Shown here in pieces: positions 23,595 to 29,965 of a stretch of DNA of 40,131 nt. Every line of letters starts with the position of its first letter. Position 1 is the first letter of the stretch. The position numbers and the translations under genes are program-made. The stretch spans positions 1 through 40,131 of IMG/VR virus record IMGVR_UViG_3300010430_000176; one strand, given 5' to 3'. The notes below the pieces were generated by a model, which ran no database searches, had not been told where the DNA came from, and worked only from the letters and a program-made list of their open reading frames with translations. The DNA is from a virus.

Positions 23595-23623
23595 ATCATA
23601 CACTAATTTAAGTCTAATGTAAA
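23595..23623 (-). promoter_or_regulatory. Promoter before 23576 gene
   Basis: Minus-strand TTTACA, 17-bp spacer, TATGAT. The -35 lies inside the last codons of the 23614 membrane-protein gene. Would drive the zinc-ribbon gene and on through HNH and RNA ligase 2. Confidence 0.7.
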
Positions 23624-23862
23624 TCTTTTATATGTTTTTTCCATTTCTTCTTTTCTTTTTCATTTAGCCATTCAGGTGGGCTAGTAGTATTTATATTCAG
23701 GTCTTGAATTTTCTTCATTATTTCTGTATAGTTTTCTTGTTGTATTTGAATAAAACGATATCGCACAAGTCTTCCTGCTAGATAAAGTAATGATGCTATT
23801 ACATACAAAATCCAATGAAGCTTGAATCCGTAGATTATAATAAATGCTAATATAAGTGTCAT
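23614..23862 (-). CDS. Small membrane protein (82 aa)
   Basis: Two hydrophobic spans in residues 1-35 (LILAFIIIYGF; WILYVIASLLYLAG) then a basic cytoplasmic tail with KKIQD, EKEKKKWKKH. Its ATG is inside a repeated junction module (see 23862-24471). Function unknown. Confidence 0.65.
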   Translation of the reverse strand: MTLILAFIIIYGFKLHWILYVIASLLYLAGRLVRYRFIQIQQENYTEIMKKIQDLNINTTSPPEWLNEKEKKKWKKHIKDLH

Positions 23863-24266
23863 TAGTCTTCCTCCATTCCTATTCTTTGTAAATATGACTG
23901 TTCTGGGTCTACTTCTCTTACTTCTTCTCTACCGTAGCTTTCTGCTGCTTGCTCCCTAGGTAAAAAACCATTCCTTTCTCGCCTTCTGTTTCTTATTTCA
24001 TTTATTTCATTTACACTATCCCCAACAAATTCCATAACCCATCCTGCAAACCACCATAAAAACCATATTATTAGACTTAGAAAAAAACAACCAAGTGCAA
24101 TTGCAACTGTAAAACAAAGACCAGTTAGTACAGCAGGACAAGACTCACAATTTTGAACTGCAAAATCTAATTGAGCAGCAAGTATACCCATGAAATAAAA
24201 AAAGTAATAAATCACCACAGGTAATGTTGGTATTAAAAAGATTCTAAGTGCTTTCTTCTTCGACAT
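23862..24266 (-). CDS. Membrane protein ending SYLQRIGMEED (134 aa)
   Basis: Two or three membrane spans (residues 8-35, 46-85) with a Cys-x-x-Cys (NCESC) in the loop between them, and a polar C-terminus. The last eleven residues resemble those of the next two upstream genes. The start overlaps the preceding gene by 23 bases. Unknown. Confidence 0.65.
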   Translation of the reverse strand: MSKKKALRIFLIPTLPVVIYYFFYFMGILAAQLDFAVQNCESCPAVLTGLCFTVAIALGCFFLSLIIWFLWWFAGWVMEFVGDSVNEINEIRNRRRERNGFLPREQAAESYGREEVREVDPEQSYLQRIGMEED

Positions 24267-24429
24267 TTTCCAGTCCTATTCTCTGTAGATATGTTTCCTC
24301 TGGGTTCGGGTCTGAATTTTTATATTCTCTAATACTCTTTGTCATTAAATATATTATATGTATACATTGGAAAAGGGCAGAAGCACACATAGCACTAATA
24401 ATACTAACTATTATGATTTGCAACCACAT
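24244..24429 (-). CDS. Membrane microprotein ending YLQRIGLE (61 aa)
   Basis: One membrane span at the N-terminus (MWLQIIIVSIISAMC) and a short polar tail with DPNPEETYLQRIGLE. The ATG at 24429 lies in the TAATG overlap of the upstream stop and is preferred over an open extension to 24471. Unknown. Confidence 0.65.
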   Translation of the reverse strand: MWLQIIIVSIISAMCASALFQCIHIIYLMTKSIREYKNSDPNPEETYLQRIGLENVEEEST

Positions 24430-24764
24430 TAGTCTTCTTCCACTCCTATTCTTTCCACATCCCTTACCCACATAGATGTTCTATGATGATTGTACCATAG
24501 AACATCTTTGCCAGTCTTCTTGTTGACAATACCTACACCGTCATCATAGTCAAAATAATGTTCCTTAGCACATTCCTTACAGAGTTGACCATCTTCACAT
24601 GCTTCACCTGTGCATGAGATGCAAACATCCTTCCCACATAAATCACATTTATTTATAGCACCACCTGTACACCAACTTCCTTCTCTAAGTTCAACATAAT
24701 ATCTGCAAAAGTCACATTTAATGAAAAAAACTTTTTTCATAATCCGTTTAGAATATCGTGCCAT
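24429..24764 (-). CDS. Zinc-finger protein (111 aa)
   Basis: Cys pairs CDFC (17-20), CDLC (40-43), CISC (48-51) and CKEC (62-65): a four-pair cross-brace zinc fold like the protein at 21717, with which it shares the C-D-F-C start. Ends VERIGVEED. No ribosome-site choice needed as the first ATG follows GAGAGAAGGG. Probably binds nucleic acid or protein. Confidence 0.65.
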   Translation of the reverse strand: MARYSKRIMKKVFFIKCDFCRYYVELREGSWCTGGAINKCDLCGKDVCISCTGEACEDGQLCKECAKEHYFDYDDGVGIVNKKTGKDVLWYNHHRTSMWVRDVERIGVEED

Positions 24765-24801
24765 AATACCCTTCTCTCTATAAAAAATTTTAATCTCTTA
24801 G

Positions 24802-24830
24802 TTGACAATCCCAAAATAGTGTGCTAGAAT
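24802..24830 (+). promoter_or_regulatory. Plus-strand sigma70 promoter
   Basis: TTGACA, 17-bp spacer, TAGAAT on the plus strand, inside a 112-base gap without a gene (24765-24876). It would transcribe antisense to the small genes 24877-25254. Confidence 0.5.
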
Positions 24831-24876
24831 GGGGTTACTTCTCCAGCAAATTATACATAACTACATGGCCCGAACT

Positions 24877-25032
24877 TTACTTTGTAGCTAACCAACATCT
24901 AATACCTAAGATAATCTTATCTACTATTCCATACACTACTATGGTAGCAAATATAGCTATTATAAAATCCCATGATAGTATGGTGTTCCATACTGATATC
25001 TTATCATATTCATCTTGTGGTGGGTATGTCAT
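24877..25032 (-). CDS. Membrane microprotein (51 aa)
   Basis: ATG 25032 with GGGAGGAG ribosome site; 51 codons. One central membrane span (ILSWDFIIAIFATIVVYGIV) and a polar N-terminus. Unknown. Overlaps the upstream small gene. Confidence 0.6.
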   Translation of the reverse strand: MTYPPQDEYDKISVWNTILSWDFIIAIFATIVVYGIVDKIILGIRCWLATK

Positions 25033-25141
25033 GGTGTACTCCTCCCATCTCTTTTATGATTTCTTCTAGTATTTTTATTTCTTCATGTTGATAGATAATA
25101 AGAATAATTAACATAACTATAAAACCATAATATAATATCAC
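25010..25141 (-). CDS. Membrane microprotein, GTG start (43 aa)
   Basis: GTG at 25141 overlaps the stop of the upstream microprotein by one base and is preceded by AAAGGAAAGAG. N-terminal membrane span (ILYYGFIVMLIILIIY), then a charged helix. Less certain because of the GTG start. Confidence 0.45.
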   Translation of the reverse strand: MILYYGFIVMLIILIIYQHEEIKILEEIIKEMGGVHHDIPTTR

Positions 25142-25254
25142 TACTCTTTCCTTTCTATCTCCCATTGCCATTCAATGCTACCATCATCGAATGTAAGTTT
25201 GGTGATTACTATATACCAAAATATTAGATTAATTGTCCAAGCGTTTATCTTCAT
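25141..25254 (-). CDS. Microprotein (37 aa)
   Basis: ATG 25254 overlaps the upstream stop (ATGA). Short hydrophobic segment (WTINLIFWYIVITK) followed by an acidic Trp-rich tail. Too short for family recognition. Confidence 0.5.
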   Translation of the reverse strand: MKINAWTINLIFWYIVITKLTFDDGSIEWQWEIERKE

Positions 25255-25487
25255 AAGTCTAACTCCGGTCCACCCTCTGGTTCATCGAATGGATTTCCTA
25301 ATTCTACTTCCTCTCCTTCTTCTGCTTCAATAGTCGCTAGAATCATCACATAGTCTCTATGTTTACCAAAGTAATCTACACCCTCTATTAACCATCCGTT
25401 CTCTTGAATTTTATTCAAAGCAGTAGAGAGTTTAATATCTGCGTTTGGAATACCTAAATATATTTCTTGTGCTTTCCATATCTTCAT
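25251..25487 (-). CDS. GW-EGV small protein, copy 1 (78 aa)
   Basis: Pattern W-K-x-x-x-x-Y, L-x-x-L-x-x-x-G-W-x-x-E-G-V-D-Y-F, then a strand VMILAT and an acidic tail. The same layout is seen in the protein at 25667, so these are paralogues. It resembles the small DUF4177-type fold (helix then 'GW.v..v'). Function unknown. Confidence 0.65.
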   Translation of the reverse strand: MKIWKAQEIYLGIPNADIKLSTALNKIQENGWLIEGVDYFGKHRDYVMILATIEAEEGEEVELGNPFDEPEGGPELDL

Positions 25488-25645
25488 AATACCTTATCAG
25501 TCCTTTCACATACAAACCATATTACGAATACAACTATAAAGAATACTGTCCAGACGATTAGATTTTCTAACCAATAGACCTTATACCATTTCAATGCTAA
25601 TGATGCTACAAATTTCCAATCAGTATAAAATCCTGACCAATTCAT
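25484..25645 (-). CDS. Membrane microprotein (53 aa)
   Basis: ATG 25645, stop overlapping the next start (ATGA). Aromatic-rich N-terminus and one membrane span (LIVWTVFFIVVFVIWFVC). Lies between the two GW-EGV paralogues. Unknown. Confidence 0.6.
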   Translation of the reverse strand: MNWSGFYTDWKFVASLALKWYKVYWLENLIVWTVFFIVVFVIWFVCERTDKVL

Positions 25646-25666
25646 ATTCGTTCCTCTTCGTTTTCT

Positions 25667-25924
25667 TTAACCTATCCTGTTAATTCTTCCACCACTATGT
25701 CCACCAATTGGTTTCCAATCTGGATTCCTTTTCCATTTGGATTCAGTCTCTACAGGTTCAGTAGGTTCTTTTCTTGTAGAGATAACAACTACAAAGAATT
25801 CAAAAAATTCAACACCCTCCACATTCCATCCTCTGTCTTCTAGGTCATTTAGAAAATTTTGTAATTCCCCAACACCACTATGATTATTATCCCATTGGTA
25901 TCTATCTACTTTCCATTCATTCAT
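25667..25924 (-). CDS. GW-EGV small protein, copy 2 (85 aa)
   Basis: N-E-W-K-V start, LQNFLNDLEDRGWNVEGVEFF core and VVVISTRK strand match copy 1 at 25251. C-terminal 35 residues are Pro/Arg/Trp-rich and not shared. Function unknown. Confidence 0.65.
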   Translation of the reverse strand: MNEWKVDRYQWDNNHSGVGELQNFLNDLEDRGWNVEGVEFFEFFVVVISTRKEPTEPVETESKWKRNPDWKPIGGHSGGRINRIG

Positions 25925-26142
25925 AGTTTATGATGCTCCTCTACGTGTAAAACTTTTTTAGAATTTCCTATCTCATATGTATCTCTGGTAGCATGACTAC
26001 GGTTGATGTCATGAGTCTTGAACCAATCCTCTTTAACTTGTTCCATAGACCATCCATTAATATCAGTCCGTTCTTCATCTTCCATGGGAATGAAGTACAT
26101 TTGCTCGACTGTAACTTTTAGAATTTTATATTTTTTAGCCAT
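25921..26142 (-). CDS. Hypothetical protein (73 aa)
   Basis: Starts with a basic beta strand (KKYKILKVTVEQMYFIP), then a helical NGWSMEQVKEDWF. Resembles small phage proteins in which 'G-W-S-x-E-x-V-x-E-D-W' recurs. ATGA overlap with the next gene. Unknown. Confidence 0.6.
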   Translation of the reverse strand: MAKKYKILKVTVEQMYFIPMEDEERTDINGWSMEQVKEDWFKTHDINRSHATRDTYEIGNSKKVLHVEEHHKL

Positions 26143-26227
26143 TTGAATCTCTCCTTGGGTAGTAAAGGTGAAACATGATACCCCAGAAAATAAACCAGAA
26201 TATTGCTATACAAAATTCAGTTACCAT
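26135..26227 (-). CDS. Membrane microprotein (30 aa)
   Basis: ATG 26227 inside the end of the upstream gene, AGGTG ribosome site. Almost all hydrophobic (FCIAIFWFIFWGIMFHLYY) followed by a basic tail, a single-span peptide. Modest confidence. Confidence 0.4.
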   Translation of the reverse strand: MVTEFCIAIFWFIFWGIMFHLYYPRRDSNG

Positions 26228-26531
26228 TTACTTCACCTATAGTGACGGTATGTTCCTTACCATCAATAGTAATAGTGAAGGGGTTATCTTTAATCCCATC
26301 TAGAAATTGGTTGAACTCAACGTGCTCTTTATATTCAGGTTTGTTAACTTTCTTGTCAAAGGATAAACCGAAAGCTATAGCACATGCTAAAAGAATTATT
26401 AATGCAAGTGCAAATAAACCTTTGAGAACGTCTTTCCAATTTGTCTTATCATTCAGTTTATCTAAGTCTTTTAGTAATTTTTCATCTGTTCTCTTTTTTA
26501 AATCTGCTCTCATTCTGACTTCTGTTAACAT
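26217..26531 (-). CDS. Membrane-anchored protein (104 aa)
   Basis: Basic helical cytoplasmic N-terminus, one span (LFALALIILLACAIAFGL, about residues 38-56), then a small external domain (FTITIDGKEHTVTIGEV). ATG 26531 has GGGGG upstream. Unknown. Confidence 0.6.
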   Translation of the reverse strand: MLTEVRMRADLKKRTDEKLLKDLDKLNDKTNWKDVLKGLFALALIILLACAIAFGLSFDKKVNKPEYKEHVEFNQFLDGIKDNPFTITIDGKEHTVTIGEVNGN

Positions 26532-26533
26532 TT

Positions 26534-26731
26534 TTACCCCCATGGAAGTAAATGTGCAAGTGCAATTAATACAAAGGCTTTGAATAAAGCATTAAATCCG
26601 GTCCCTTCTGTTTTACAAAAAAGATAATATCCAGCCAATGAAAACATTGATGCTTTTAAAATGAAGTAATAAAACAGTTTCAAAAACCCCATGGGGTCTG
26701 TGTTGTACATGAGTTCAAGAGTTTCAAACAT
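26534..26731 (-). CDS. Small membrane protein (65 aa)
   Basis: Two hydrophobic helices (residues 16-38 and 46-62). Might be a holin-like or accessory membrane protein; no diagnostic feature. Two bases separate it from the next gene. Confidence 0.6.
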   Translation of the reverse strand: MFETLELMYNTDPMGFLKLFYYFILKASMFSLAGYYLFCKTEGTGFNALFKAFVLIALAHLLPWG

Positions 26732-26734
26732 TTT

Positions 26735-27262
26735 TTATCTCCACTCATACCTCACTGAGACAAGCCCCATTCTATATAGCTTATCTCCATCAAAGGTTTC
26801 TGCTTCTTTATATGCAACGTCCATTGACCATTCTTTATAAACTAGAAAATTTAAACCACCACCACCTGAATAGTATGTTTCATCACAATCAGTTCCAAGA
26901 CCTAACTCAAAGAACGGTCTTACATATTTTGTGACATCAAGTTGTGTTCTGGCATGGATGTCAAGGTAGTCATTACTGACATTTTTATTTTTCTCTGCTC
27001 GACTACTTCTACCATTTGGTCTATATGACTTTTCATATTCTAGGTGGTAGTAGCCTATACCCATATCAAAGTTCAACCACTTATGGTCATAGATATCTTT
27101 ATCAAAAGCTAATGTGACAACATACCCTTTGTCTAGTGACCAGTCATCGTCACTGTTATGTGGTCTTACCTCTCCACCACCAAAACTGAAAGAATCTGCC
27201 ATAACAGTGGTAGCGCACAGTAACATAAGTAATGTTATTAAACTAGATTTCAAATAGCTCAT
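26735..27262 (-). CDS. Probable outer-membrane beta-barrel protein (175 aa)
   Basis: Signal peptide MSYLKSSLITLLMLLCATTVMA precedes a mature part of alternating strands and Gly/aromatic residues (FSFGGGEVRP, WLNFDMGIGYYHLEYE, PFFELGLGTDC, LVSVRYEWR) with a near-terminal aromatic-Arg end. This fits a small 8-strand barrel such as the OmpA/OmpW/PagL superfamily. ATG at 27262; the longer frame begins with TTG. It would sit in the host outer membrane, possibly blocking superinfection. Family not identified. Confidence 0.65.
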   Translation of the reverse strand: MSYLKSSLITLLMLLCATTVMADSFSFGGGEVRPHNSDDDWSLDKGYVVTLAFDKDIYDHKWLNFDMGIGYYHLEYEKSYRPNGRSSRAEKNKNVSNDYLDIHARTQLDVTKYVRPFFELGLGTDCDETYYSGGGGLNFLVYKEWSMDVAYKEAETFDGDKLYRMGLVSVRYEWR

Positions 27263-27551
27263 CTTCAAACCCCTGTTGTTTGAGTGACGGTAACCCCTTA
27301 TCTAGCCTTATAAGAGACTGTTTCCATTGCATATAACCACTTCTAAATCTCATACCCCCTCTTTTAGTTGAAGCATCTGGAAATTCCACTACAGGAAATG
27401 CATAACCATCATTGACAGTTATATAAACGACATGTCCTATCTCATTGTAATAATCAGGATTATTTTCTTTATAATCCTTTGCATGGTCTGTACCATAATA
27501 CTTGGGGTTTCTTTTGACAGTTTCCCCAACTAATATCATTTCTTCTTCCAT
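27243..27551 (-). CDS. Hypothetical protein (102 aa)
   Basis: Acidic start, then a small beta domain (EIGHVVYITVNDGYAFPVVEF) like many phage SH3/DUF folds of the 'VG..V.r..' type. Overlaps the barrel gene by 20 bases. Function unknown. Confidence 0.65.
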   Translation of the reverse strand: MEEEMILVGETVKRNPKYYGTDHAKDYKENNPDYYNEIGHVVYITVNDGYAFPVVEFPDASTKRGGMRFRSGYMQWKQSLIRLDKGLPSLKQQGFEDELFEI

Positions 27552-27558
27552 ATGTCAC

Positions 27559-27765
27559 CTATAGAACAATGTCTTCTTCTTGTTGTAATGCTTCTTCCAA
27601 GTCTGCTTCTACTTCCTTTTCTGTACGCACCAGACCTGACCTTTGTATTCCTACAGCTACCACATGACCCAGAATGTCAAAAGACCTTCTAAGACCTGCA
27701 AGCTGGAGCACGATGATAGCTAAGAAGAATATTCCTCCAAGTCCTATTCCTATTACGAAGTTCAT
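27559..27765 (-). CDS. Membrane protein (68 aa)
   Basis: One Gly-rich span (FVIGIGLGGIFFLAIIVLQLAG) followed by an acidic helix ending EEALQQEEDIVL. ATGA overlap with the lipoprotein stop. Unknown. Confidence 0.6.
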   Translation of the reverse strand: MNFVIGIGLGGIFFLAIIVLQLAGLRRSFDILGHVVAVGIQRSGLVRTEKEVEADLEEALQQEEDIVL

Positions 27766-28121
27766 TTTTTAATTCCTTTCTTTTTCATATAGAATGTATA
27801 GTGATAAGTATATTCTTGTTTTTCCTGACTCTTTCCCCAAGACCATCCATAGGAACTCCAACTTATCGAAATAGATGGTTCAACCTCAATTATTATAGCA
27901 TCAAATTTCTTGGCTTGCTGTTCTGCGAAATACCATGCAGCAAGTGGTCTGTCTATATCATTAGACCATACTCTTACTAGGACAGAATCTTCACTGGCAT
28001 AGACACTCTGATAGTCGAAGAACTTATGGTTATTACATCCACTAATACAGAGAAGAATAATTGATAATACTAACATTATAATTACTGGAATGGTAGTTGA
28101 ATTAATTACTTTTTTAATCAT
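27762..28121 (-). CDS. Lipoprotein (119 aa)
   Basis: Hydrophobic signal with lipobox ILLCISGC; Cys near residue 29 from ATG 28121, which follows GGGG. The mature 90 residues have mixed beta/aromatic character (SISISWSSYGWSWGK). Position near a membrane-anchored coiled protein (28595) raises a spanin-type possibility but the length and sequence do not decide. Confidence 0.65.
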   Translation of the reverse strand: MIKKVINSTTIPVIIMLVLSIILLCISGCNNHKFFDYQSVYASEDSVLVRVWSNDIDRPLAAWYFAEQQAKKFDAIIIEVEPSISISWSSYGWSWGKSQEKQEYTYHYTFYMKKKGIKK

Positions 28122-28171
28122 TGGTTTTCCCCTCTTTGATAATAAAAGCAATAGCTATTCTCAGTTATTGT

Positions 28172-28492
28172 TTATTTTAGATTAAAAGTTGGTACAGGTT
28201 TTCCTTCTACATCAGGTTGTTCAACATGGGGTTCTCCCCACAACCACATTTGAATTGGTCTTGTGAAATACCAATGAAAGTTACCTTCATGTTTCACAAC
28301 AGTAACGAACACCCACTTCATTGCTTCCATTTTTAGTAGCAGTTGTGTTTCTATTGGCACATCTGTTATCAAGACAGTATACTCATTTTTCGTTTTTTGC
28401 CAAACATCATCACTAATATCTATTGGTGCAGCAATTGCAAACGTGCTAACCAACAGAACCATTGCCAATACTAACATTATAACCTTTTTCAT
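28172..28492 (-). CDS. Secreted small protein (106 aa)
   Basis: Signal peptide MKKVIMLVLAMVLLVSTFAI with cleavage after AIA. Mature part has an alpha/beta pattern with many Trp/His (WVFVTVVKHEGNFHWYF, WLWGEPHV). Enclosed by the inverted repeats and preceded by a structured leader with a weak ribosome site. Not recognised. Confidence 0.65.
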   Translation of the reverse strand: MKKVIMLVLAMVLLVSTFAIAAPIDISDDVWQKTKNEYTVLITDVPIETQLLLKMEAMKWVFVTVVKHEGNFHWYFTRPIQMWLWGEPHVEQPDVEGKPVPTFNLK

Positions 28493-28527
28493 TTCTTTTC
28501 TGCTTTCTTCACCCTTGGGTGATTGCT

Positions 28528-28565
28528 CGTTTCGATGGGGAACTGACCTTTACTTTCCCCAAACG
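28528..28565 (-). promoter_or_regulatory. Structured leader hairpin before 28172 gene
   Basis: On the minus strand CGTTTGGGGAA pairs with TTCCCC and, past a four-base bulge, AAACG: an 11-bp stem. A second hairpin CACC-CAAG-GGTG follows, then the start region of the secreted-protein gene. Possible translational control element. Confidence 0.5.
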
Positions 28566-28594
28566 GATTACGTTGAGAATAGCTATTGCTTTTA

Positions 28595-29107
28595 CTACCA
28601 TTTCTCAATGACCTTTTCAGAATCTTTGAAAGATTCCCCCTCTGGTATTTTTGCAGCTTTTAAAAAAGCGTTCCAATCAAATTCTTTGGAGTGAATTCCA
28701 CTGCTCTCAAATCTTTTCTTTTCTGACCAATGGTTCTTCTGGAGAATAGCCAATGCTCGTATAACCTCAAGATGTCTTCTTTCAAGAGTTATGATTTTTT
28801 CAGTCTGTTCCCTTTCTATTAAAAAGAATAGTTCTTGAATTTGTAGAAGCTTTGCAATTTGGATATCTTTAATGATTAACCTCTGATTCATTTCATACAG
28901 ACCAGTATCCATCATAACTATGTCACCATTAATTTTAGCCAACCCTTTTATTAACATCCCAACATCGGTTTTGTTTCTCAAGACAATTTCTTTAACAGGT
29001 CTTAATACTAGATAATGATATCCCAATACACAACCTACTGATAGAAAGAGAATAACAGCAATTGATATTACTGCTGCTTTAACATGACCTGCTCTACTTA
29101 CTTCCAT
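28595..29107 (-). CDS. Membrane-anchored coiled protein (170 aa)
   Basis: Residues 9-36 form one span (VKAAVISIAVILFLSVGCVL) and residues 40-140 are helical with repeated Leu/Ile/Met and Glu/Lys, a probable coiled coil. Topology (N-in single span, helical periplasmic domain) fits an inner-membrane spanin (Rz-like) or tether; a lipoprotein lies two genes downstream at 27762. Role unproven. Stop borders the right inverted repeat. Confidence 0.65.
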   Translation of the reverse strand: MEVSRAGHVKAAVISIAVILFLSVGCVLGYHYLVLRPVKEIVLRNKTDVGMLIKGLAKINGDIVMMDTGLYEMNQRLIIKDIQIAKLLQIQELFFLIEREQTEKIITLERRHLEVIRALAILQKNHWSEKKRFESSGIHSKEFDWNAFLKAAKIPEGESFKDSEKVIEKW

Positions 29108-29121
29108 GATGCAATCCCTCC

Positions 29122-29379
29122 TTAATTTTTTAGTAATATCTTTGCTAATATTGTATCCTCTTGGGGCCTGCTTCCTATTTTCAAAGATTCAGATGCCCCA
29201 TAGCAATGTATATGTTTAATACCATATGGCATTCTGTTATCAATACCATATTGTATATCCATAAATCCTGCTGATATAACTTTCATATCACCAGCAACAG
29301 TTTTATGATAAAGTCCAGGGGAGAAGATAATAATGTGCTCCCCAAACATTTCTTCAACTACTATATATTTTTTTTGCAT
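29122..29379 (-). CDS. Hypothetical protein (85 aa)
   Basis: Beta-rich small protein with a central MDIQYGIDNRMPYGI. No Cys pair or span. Its start shares a base with the preceding stop. Unrecognised. Confidence 0.6.
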   Translation of the reverse strand: MQKKYIVVEEMFGEHIIIFSPGLYHKTVAGDMKVISAGFMDIQYGIDNRMPYGIKHIHCYGASESLKIGSRPQEDTILAKILLKN

Positions 29380-29945
29380 TATATGTACCTGCTCATATCA
29401 TCTATTGCATGTTTAAAGGACTCTATAGCTTCTTCCATACCTTCAACACCATCATCAATAGAATCCACAATCTCCGTAGCTTCTTCTGCAATATATCTCA
29501 GGTCATCCCTAAGCTTTGCAACCTCATTCTTCTTTGTTTCGAATCGCAGAATCAAATCACCAATTTTATTTCTAGATTCTTCCCACTTTTCAGGTAGGGG
29601 TTTCTCTACATCCCCTAAACCCATGTCAACGGATGAGTAGACTTTATCCCTTGTATGTTTACCTACCATGGCATGGGGTTCGAACAGTCTTGGGGCTTCT
29701 TCAAATTCCATGTGGCAGGATGGAATATTTAACTCATATACATAGCAGACAAATGAACCATGCTTCTTAGATTCGTCTGTTCCAGAACCACAGTATTTAA
29801 CCCAGAATCCATGTTTCTTGGCAAGGTGCTCTATATCAGGAAGTAGGAAAGCCATAGAATAATTGAAGAGGTCACCGTGTTTAACCAATACACCAAAAAA
29901 TTGATGCTGGTTTTTTCTTGTTAGTTTAGGTAAAGGATATCCCAT
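29379..29945 (-). CDS. Hypothetical protein with coiled C-terminus (188 aa)
   Basis: Start placed at ATG 29945: GGAG lies seven bases upstream, whereas the 29966 ATG has none. N-terminal alpha/beta part (residues 1-90) with Cys residues at YCGSG and FVCYV; residues 115-180 are Glu-rich helical coiled coil. Unrecognised. Confidence 0.65.
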   Translation of the reverse strand: MGYPLPKLTRKNQHQFFGVLVKHGDLFNYSMAFLLPDIEHLAKKHGFWVKYCGSGTDESKKHGSFVCYVYELNIPSCHMEFEEAPRLFEPHAMVGKHTRDKVYSSVDMGLGDVEKPLPEKWEESRNKIGDLILRFETKKNEVAKLRDDLRYIAEEATEIVDSIDDGVEGMEEAIESFKHAIDDMSRYI

Positions 29946-29965
29946 TTCATTTCTCCATTTTATCA

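Larger units (their letters stand above)
28143..28594. repeat. 21-bp perfect inverted repeats bounding one gene
   Basis: Arms TAAAAGCAATAGCTATTCTC(A) at 28143-28163 and its exact reverse complement at 28574-28594, 21 of 21 bases. They enclose the secreted-protein gene 28172-28492 and its leader. Either a small mobile cassette with terminal inverted repeats or a large mRNA stem enclosing one gene. Confidence 0.75.

Noticed and set aside
24821-25069. 82-codon plus-strand frame starting at the plus-strand promoter
   Set aside because: Start would be a GTG inside the promoter spacer/-10 and the frame is the complement of three minus-strand microproteins.
26203-26583. 126-codon plus-strand reading frame
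   Set aside because: Opposite real membrane-protein genes on the minus strand; no upstream ribosome site or promoter.
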